From Obelidium mucronatum (Eukaryota; Chytridiomycota; Chytridiomycetes; Chytridiales; Chytriomycetaceae), in contig JAIVFH010000065.1 of NCBI GenBank assembly GCA_025765595.1, positions 62,001-126,000 on the forward strand: DNA of 64,000 nt, given 5' to 3'. Of this stretch, positions 57,753 to 64,000 are shown piece by piece (positions within the stretch are counted from its first letter, which is position 1; every line of letters starts with the position of its first letter). The position numbers were made by a program, and so were the translations under genes. The notes under the pieces were generated by a model. The model was not told the origin of the DNA and made no database searches. It saw only the letters and a program-made list of their open reading frames with translations.

Positions 57753-59011
57753 TTAAATTATCCACAGTGCTGCTGCAATCAACAATCCGAGGCCAACGGC
57801 AGGCGCCACCCGCGTTTCCCGTCCATCTGAAGTTTTGGAAACCTGTGGCGCACCAGAAGTCACAACAGTTTGACCACTGTTGTTATTATTATTGTTTTTC
57901 AAATCCGCATGCCGCTTGATGAATATAGATACTGGGTCACTTAGATTCGACGGCGACAGATTCAGCATTTTTTCAAATGAAATTGCGTATTGCTGAAAGA
58001 ATAGAGCTTGATCGTTTGCATATCTGAACAAAAAATGCATGAAGAGGTTGAGAAAGAGATGAGATGATTCAATCATTCATTTCAAAGAAGAAGCAATACT
58101 CAACTGCTTAATGTACGGCAGCAACTCAGGATCCTTTGCAAACGCACAGTCAATCGGAATAACGCAGTTCCCAGCAAGCACTTGCTTAAAGATATCATTG
58201 TCAAAAACCCCTGGTGTCGAATCAAATGGCAAGAAAGCTGCATTTGTAATTTTCGGGCTGATTCCTGCATGAGCGCCCCTTTGTGTTCAGAATCAGAAGA
58301 ATATCAGAAGAAACGTTCAAAAAACACACACACATCCAAAATCTCACCCCAATGTATGACTCCCCGTCGTCAAAACCAACATATCCAACGCCGTCAACCC
58401 CATCCTCAAAAACCCAGCCTTAATCACACTCAACGGTTGAAAAGCATCATGCGGCAACTTCCCCATCACATCATTCGGCACCGTTGTCGACGCCCTCCCC
58501 GTACGGAAATCAACCTGTGGTCCTCCACACGTTGCCACTGTAACAATCCCGCCCAACGCAATCATATCCGCTGGTGTGATGGGGTTCCGTGCGGGTATGA
58601 ATCGGGTTGCGAGGGATGGTCCGATGCCGCCGTTGGCTTCGGCGTTGTTTGTTTCGTTGGCGGTTGCTAGACTGGCGTCCAAGCCGCCGGATTTGTCGGT
58701 GGCATCGAATGTTCCGGCGTCGTGGAAGATTGCTCGAAGCCAGAGCGCTGCCATGTTTTTTGATGGTGCATTGGGTGGTAGATCCTGTGGTTAGTTTTTT
58801 TTTAAGTGAGGGTTCGAAAGCTGATTGGTAGTGTTTGGTTGTTTTGTGACTCAACTGTTGTCTGGAAGAGGCACTCTCCTGGGGCGCTGATGAGGAATGA
58901 TAGGGCTTGAGTGGCACCTTGTGCTTCGTTTGGAGTTAGTAGCGGTGGTGTGGTGGCTTGTTGGGCTGTGGCTGCCGCGGCGAGAAAGGCAAGAAATGTG
59001 ACGGGTTGCAT
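57753..59011 (-). CDS. Secreted haem peroxidase B with hydrophobic C-terminus
   Basis: Exons 59011-58856, 58784-58348, 58278-58105 and 58023-57753 sum to 346 codons in phase. A signal peptide (MQPVTFLAFLAAAATA) is followed by the distal site LWLRAIFHDAGTF, the proximal His TGSHTLGGAH at the exon 2/3 junction, FDSTPGVFDNDIFKQVLAG and YAISFEKML. An Asn-rich spacer leads to a terminal hydrophobic stretch (VGLGLLIAAALWII) with no basic tail, typical of GPI attachment. It shares intron position and phase at the GSH site with peroxidase A, showing tandem duplication; the other introns differ. Confidence 0.88.
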
Positions 59012-59708
59012 TCCAGAAACTTTTTTTTCAAATTGGCTTCTGAATCGATTGTTTGTATATCGAGGTATATCGAATGCTGAAGTGACTTGCTGGATACGCT
59101 ATCCATCATCCTGCTATAATAAAATGATAGTTAAGAGCTGTAAACCAACATATATTTTAACATTCAAATGAGTTTATAGACAAACGAACAGTTTATTTTT
59201 TGAATAATACTCTACACAAGAGATAATCTGAATCAACGACTGCAGATAGTCTTCAGAAAAGCAAACCTACATTTACTGGGAAAGGGAAGCGAGAAGTTAA
59301 CAAACATATAAGAAGTGAAAAAAAATAGCAACAGAGTGATCGGAGGAGTGTGTCGAAAAGAGGGAAATCATCAGATGGGGAAAGAAGAATAAAAGTTTAT
59401 CAACATATTCCCTGAGGGAATGATTAGATTGTTGAGCTTGATGACAGTTGTTAGGCTGTCGAAATACATCATCACTTGAAAGCAAACCAGGATCAAAACC
59501 CAAAATAGATTTGATCCATGGGTTCCCGCTTATATAGGCTCGCTCCTCTACTATTAGGGCAGAATCGGATTGTTGAGTACTCACTAGTTTACGAAGTTTT
59601 GTGGTCTTTGAGATAATAAATTCACAAGGGACAAAAAAAAGAAAAAAGGAAGAAATGGAATCGGGCCTTTTTTTTTTCTCAAACATACAAAATTCAAAAA
59701 TACAGAGT
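59012..59708. other. Intergenic, 0.7 kb
   Basis: No gene recognised on either strand. Several A/T homopolymers are present (for example an A-run near 59632 and a T-run near 59670). Confidence 0.45.
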
Positions 59709-61413
59709 CTACAACACGGATCCAAACACTTTGTTGTAACGAGCAATCGATGGACCATATTCCTCGTACTGCGCTTTTGTGTGACAGTAGCTGTGGAATT
59801 CAGCCTTAAAAAAAAGAAAAGGAAAAAAAAAGAGCTTCAATACAACAAAAAAAAAATATTAATAAAACAAACAAAAAAGACTCAACTGTATCAGCCAACA
59901 AACTACCACCAAACCAAACAGCATATCTCTGTCTCTTGTGTTGCACAACATTCACTTCAATTTCCTTTTGAACCACATTCTGTCCCAACGCCGAATGCGC
60001 ACTCAATGCCGACATTTCCAAACGAGCCGACGTCAGCTTTTGGATATCACGTTCCAGACGACGGTTAAAGTCCTTGAACATTGTGGAACCACCGGAGAGA
60101 ACAATGTTCTTGTAGAGTCCTCGACGTGTGTCGATGGGACAGCTTTGGATGACTTGGTCGACTACTTCTGGCAGTGGGGTCAAGAAGTCGGAGCTGGCGA
60201 TTTCTGGGTTGAAGAAGATTTCGGGGCCGAGGAAGCGTTCGAAGCCAACGTCCACGGTGTATGGCTGTTGTAAGTGTGAATGAGTATTGATGGGTGATCC
60301 CTACACCGCCGAAGGTACACCGCCGAAGGCGGTTTGATGAAAAGAATAAAAAGGAAAACACCGCCGTCGGCGACGTAGCTTTCGCCTTAGACGGTGAAGC
60401 CCCCGCCTTCGGCGTACACACAAGTCACACAATTCACCCACCTTCTTTGTAACCTGATGCAAAAACTCGCACTTTTTAAACCACTTTAAAGGCTCAGCAT
60501 CATACTTTGCAAACTCCTTATCAATTCTAGGACAGACATAAGAATACATTTCCTTGATTCTCTTTGCAACTTCCATAGATTCTTCAGGAGGAATACTATT
60601 TTCGCGTTCACGCAAGAGTTGTTGAACAAAGTAAGTGATATCGCGACCAGCGATGGGAATGTGTTTGATGGAGGAGCCAATAACGTAGCCTTCAGCCTGA
60701 AAGGTTTTTGATTGAATATGAGGGGTCAGGATCCAAAAAGCACTGCATTCATAATAATAATAATAATATAGAAAAAAAAAGTACGCACGACGGGGATAAC
60801 GTGGGTAACACCGTCTCCAGAGTCAATGACTGTTCCCGTGAGAGTTTGTTCTCGTTTGCTTGTCCATGACGCGGCGAGGGCAAGCACGGCCTGCACACCA
60901 ATGTAGAGACCCTTGATACCAAACGATTCGAAAAAGATTTCGGCCGTGTACTCTCTGTTTTCGGGGGCATTGAGGGGGGGTTCAGTCTATTAGATGTCGA
61001 AGTGTTAGCAGGAGACACTCTAAACCACTTCACAGAAAGAAAAAAAAACAAACCAGCAGGAAGTAGTGGTCCTCGGGCTCGCAGCGCAGATACTGGTAGA
61101 TGCATGCCTGGTGGAACTTCTCCATGTGGTCCCAGTTGTCGACCTGGCCGTGTCTGATTGGGTAGTTGTTTGCGTACGAGTGCGCGTTCGCGACGGCCTC
61201 GTCGCCGATGAAGAAGTCGAGGTCGTCGATGCCGCGCTTCGACGCCACGTTGCCCGCCGCCTGCTTCGACGCGCCGCCGCTGTTTGCGCCCTGCGCTGCG
61301 CCCTCGCGCGTGGCGATCACCGACGGGATGATGAACTGCGGGTCGTTGTTGCCCGCGTAGCCCATCTTCGTGTACCCCGTGCCGTTGTCGATCACGACTG
61401 TCTTGGTGTTCAT
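59709..61413 (-). CDS. ARP3: Actin-related protein 3 (Arp3)
   Basis: Subunit of the Arp2/3 complex that nucleates branched actin. Exons 61413-61054, 60986-60789, 60696-60442, 60264-59887 and 59804-59709 sum to 429 codons, close to other Arp3 proteins. Visible blocks: [17 protein letters not shown] (phosphate 1), [14 protein letters not shown] (phosphate 2), [50 protein letters not shown], and the C-terminal [12 protein letters not shown]. An Asn/Gly/Ala-rich insert follows residue 35. The intron at 60265-60441 contains hairpin repeats of the type found at 34.7-35.0 kb. Exon 1 is GC-rich. Confidence 0.95.
60303..60418. repeat. Hairpin repeats in an Arp3 intron
   Basis: Contains ACACCGCCGAAGG, ACACCGCCGAAGGCGGTTTG, ACACCGCCGTCGGCG and CCCCCGCCTTCGGCGTAC. 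These share the stem-GAA/TTC-stem core of the array in the coiled-coil gene intron, in both orientations, within about 115 bp of one 177-nt intron. Confidence 0.85.
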
Positions 61414-61468
61414 GTTTGTTTCTTTGATTTCTTTTATTTCCTTCCGTTAAATTAATTCTACTCACTGA

Positions 61469-62529
61469 TCAGTCTTCCCACTCGCTGTTCTCACTGTCAT
61501 TCTCGCTGTCGTCAGAGTCTGAGTCCGTTGGCAGCGGTCCTACGGCAGAACGGTACCTAGCAACGGCGGTGGCGTAAAAAAAAGTAAATGAGGGAGCTGG
61601 AGAGGTACAAGCAACAGCATACAAGTCGACCAAAGATAAAAAAAAGAAGGATCCTTACTTTGTCTTGTCAAATGTCACGTCGCTAACGGGCTTTTTCGCC
61701 ATGACTCCAGCAGACGCCAACAATCTCGCTTGAAGGAGTCGCGCGTCTTCGATTGCTTTATCCCCCAGACTTACTGATTCTTCAAATGATAGTGTTTTTA
61801 CTTGAATTACTTTGTGATTTGGACTCTTCGGAAAGCATTGATGTGAGTAATTCCAAGAAAATATTTCAAGAATATCGACAAACCAGTTCCGTTGAAATTG
61901 TCCTCCCATTTGCCAACGTCTTTTTTCTTGGTGTTATAATTGTATTTTGGCCGTTGGGGTCTTTTGGACCTTCGCGGTTTAGTTGAATTCCTTCCACCAT
62001 TCTTTCCAAAGTGCCAATGTCATCTGAGTCCGCATTCTGCATAACTTGATCTCCATCACTATTTGCTTGGTTCTTATTGGTAATTTCTGTGCTTTGGATA
62101 TCGTTTTCTTCCTGTAGTTGTGCTGAATCCCCAGAAGCGGCTGCCGCTGCACTTTCTTCCAGTTTCTTCAATCGTGATTCAATGCGAAGATTTATATCAA
62201 GAAGCTTCTGTCCTTTGTCAGGCAGCGACGCAACGAAAGCTCTGCTCGGGGTGGGAAGTGGTTCAGCATTAGGCAAAACATCGCACAAGTACCCACTTCT
62301 TGCTCAGCATTTCATCGTTTCGATGCTTCAGTTGTTTCAGAGCTCTGAGATCTGTTGTCGTTTCTATTGCCAGGACATCGGGATGCTTAATGTTGAGTGA
62401 GATGGAAGCTTTCTTGGGTCCGGCACCAGCAGCTCTGTTTGCAAATGAGGTGGGAGCAGATGGAAAGGCGTTCCGGTTTGGCGCGAGGACGTTCGGCATG
62501 TGCTTTGGTGGTGGTTGTATTGTGTCCAT
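61469..62529 (-). CDS. Unknown nuclear-type protein with acidic tail, one frame break
   Basis: Starts MDTIQPPPKHMPNVLAPNRN and continues with LNIKHPDVLAIETTTDLRAL and a helical KQLKHRNDEMLSKKWV. One base must be skipped near 62285 to reach CDVLPNAEPLPTPSRAFV...LLDINLRIESRLKKLEES. Introns follow near 61840-61900 (gtttgt...cgaag) and 61569-61660 (gtaagg...gctag). The last exon encodes KYRSAVGPLPTDSDSDDSEN and ends EWED. No family is recognised. It starts 52 bp from the divergent F-box gene. Confidence 0.55.
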
Positions 62530-62581
62530 TGCTTGATCAAAAATAAAGTAAAAATAAAAATAATAGTTTTGTGAATCATAC

Positions 62582-63508
62582 ATGCATTCGTGTGTTCTGA
62601 CTGAGCTCCCTGTCGAACTAATCGAAGAGATTCTCTCGTGGATCAACCCGTCGAATTCCATCCGTCTCGCGCGTCTCTGCTCAAAGTTTGCCGCCATTGT
62701 CTCTTCAAGCCACTTTGCCAACCTTAATCTTGCACGCTTGGGTCTGCTGAAACCAACTGCAACAACAGTCACAACAACAAAAACAACAACTCCGTGGATA
62801 TCAAATCTAAATAGTGCTTGGTTCCATTGGCCGCAAAACTACCAAGAAGTCTACTGTCAGCACATCCTTGTGGCCCCAATTAACTTGCACAACAGCACCA
62901 ACACCAACAGCAGCATCGACGGCATCAAATGGACAAGCAAATCACAACGCGGCAGAATTCCTTCCTGCCTAAACATAATCACATACCTGAAGCGTTTAGA
63001 TCTCTGCTTCAACGAATTGGCAGGCCCTATTCCAGACACTCTCACAGAACTAGTTCATCTCGAAATACTCTACCTGGACCACAACAAGCTGACTGGCACT
63101 ATTCCTGCCAATCTGTTCTCGCGTTGTCCGCGGCTCAGGTGTGTGCGACTCTGTGATAATGAGTTGGAAGGTGAGATTCCAAGCAATTTGGGGGATGCAA
63201 TGTGCTTGGAGTATTTCAATGTTTCAAGGAATCGATTGACGGGTCGGATTCCAGAGTCTGTCGGACAGTTGGTTTATTTGGAAGAGTTTGGCGCGTCTTC
63301 GAATGGATTGGTCGGCGAGGTGCCACTTCAACTACTTGGTTTGGAAGATTTGAAGTGTTTGTACTTGAAGAATAATGAGGGTTTGGATTATGACAGAATT
63401 CAATACGTGATTGATAAGGAGGTGCACCTGATTTCGTTGCATCAGACGGATGTGAAGGCGATTGCTGATTGTTTGCCGGGAAGAGTTGATTTACATGTTA
63501 GCCGTTGA
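62582..63508 (+). CDS. F-box and leucine-rich-repeat protein
   Basis: An intronless frame of 308 residues. The N-terminal F-box (LPVELIEEILSWINPSNSIR) binds SKP1 in SCF ubiquitin ligases. After a Thr-rich spacer, four to five LRRs of the L..L...N.L.G.IP type follow (LKRLDLCFNELAGPIPDTL, LEILYLDHNKLTGTIP, LRCVRLCDNELEGEIP, LEYFNVSRNRLTGRIP), the pattern best known from plant receptors but common in chytrids. Function as a substrate adaptor is inferred. Confidence 0.88.
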   Translation: MHSCVLTELPVELIEEILSWINPSNSIRLARLCSKFAAIVSSSHFANLNLARLGLLKPTATTVTTTKTTTPWISNLNSAWFHWPQNYQEVYCQHILVAPINLHNSTNTNSSIDGIKWTSKSQRGRIPSCLNIITYLKRLDLCFNELAGPIPDTLTELVHLEILYLDHNKLTGTIPANLFSRCPRLRCVRLCDNELEGEIPSNLGDAMCLEYFNVSRNRLTGRIPESVGQLVYLEEFGASSNGLVGEVPLQLLGLEDLKCLYLKNNEGLDYDRIQYVIDKEVHLISLHQTDVKAIADCLPGRVDLHVSR

Positions 63509-64000
63509 TGTATCTGTTGATATAAAGTACCCCGATTTTAGTTGGTTAAAATAAACTTGCGTTCTCTTGGCATTCTCTGGTGTACTGTGAGATTTAGAAG
63601 CAAGGAGTTGGTTTTGGCCAATTTTTAGACCTCCCTTTTCAAATCCAAATGAAGGTGTGTTGGCACTTGACAACCCACCACCTCCTTCCACAGCCATCGG
63701 CATCAATTCAAACCGTCGACAACATTGTCTGAGAGATCGAAACAAAGAGATTCGGATGCTGGAGTTGTCTTGAGAGCCTCGGATGCGGTGGGGATGGGAG
63801 GAGGAGGAGAGACATGCATCTCGCTGGCGAATAACTCAAACAACTGAACTACTCGGGAGTAACGACAGTGTCCTGGATGCGCAATTTGAATTCGATATCG
63901 ACATTGTGTGAACGAGACGACTCAGCTCGATCTTTGTGTCAATCTGTTGTCCCCTATTCAAGAATCCAAACCAACGAAACTAACGCAACTTTCCGTTTAG
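63509..64000. other. Right end, no gene assigned
   Basis: A poly(A)-type AATAAA at 63549 probably ends the F-box gene. Minus-strand frames (for example from an ATG near 63815, MHVSPPPPIPTASEAL) could be the start of a gene, but they are short and have no recognisable family. Confidence 0.35.

Noticed and set aside
59297..59758. 153-residue minus-strand frame next to Arp3
   Set aside because: No ATG context, family motif or intron support; overlaps the end of the Arp3 last exon region.
63491..63745. 84-residue minus-strand frame at the right end
   Set aside because: Overlaps the F-box gene stop and its poly(A) signal and has no ATG or motif.

Overview
This is nuclear DNA of a eukaryote with short introns (about 50-100 nt), genes packed on both strands with 20-300 bp between them, and no bacterial operon signals. 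The gene content fits an early-diverging, zoospore-forming fungus, most likely a chytrid. It combines fungal traits (Ty1/copia element, Snc-type R-SNARE, fungal-style haem peroxidases, LicD/MNN4-like protein) with genes lost from yeasts and moulds but kept in chytrids (GABA-B-like class C receptor, TRPV-like ankyrin channel, VWA-Hint protein, neutral ceramidase, UBE2S). The species assignment is inference. Exon models were built by eye from GT..AG boundaries, reading phase and family motifs. For most genes the exon lengths sum to a multiple of three. Function names are from remembered family motifs, not searches.

Layout. 1-3.5 kb: 3' end of a copia retrotransposon with its LTR, abutting a broken C2H2 zinc-finger remnant. 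3.7-8.1 kb: SRPBCC lipid-binding-like protein, cytochrome b561 and a 9-exon neutral ceramidase. 8.5 kb: tRNA-Lys. 8.7-14.7 kb: glucosidase II beta subunit and an Mdm1/SNX-type PXA-C2-PX-nexin protein. 14.7-18.2 kb: 13-exon class C GPCR. 18.5-23.5 kb: small disordered protein, R-SNARE, RNA m5C methyltransferase, DDX41 helicase. 23.7-32.8 kb: a cluster of eight universal-stress-protein-like genes or remnants surrounding one multi-pass membrane protein. 33.3-38.3 kb: a coiled-coil protein whose intron carries hairpin repeats, and the VWA-Hint protein with poly-G introns. 38.5 kb: tRNA-Ala. 38.7-50 kb: TRPV-like channel, ARF GTPase fused to an unknown domain, a frame-disrupted protein kinase and a SET-domain protein. 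50.2-59 kb: minus-strand run of UBE2S, BTB protein, enoyl-CoA isomerase, two haem peroxidases flanking a LicD-like protein and a GyrI-like domain protein. 59.7-63.5 kb: Arp3, an acidic-tailed protein and an F-box/LRR protein.

Themes. Membrane signalling is prominent (class C GPCR, TRPV-like channel, ARF, kinase, sorting nexin, R-SNARE), as is the ER/secretory pathway (glucosidase II, ceramidase, LicD). Several proteins keep their fold but have changed a key catalytic or ligand residue: ceramidase Ser to Thr, ARF Gln to Cys, b561 missing one haem His, kinase HRD-loop Lys to Arg, SET Asn-His lost. Several genes start in a sharply GC-rich first exon and continue in AT-richer sequence. Three genes (kinase, SET, acidic-tail protein) need one-base frame changes, so they are either decaying or affected by assembly indels.
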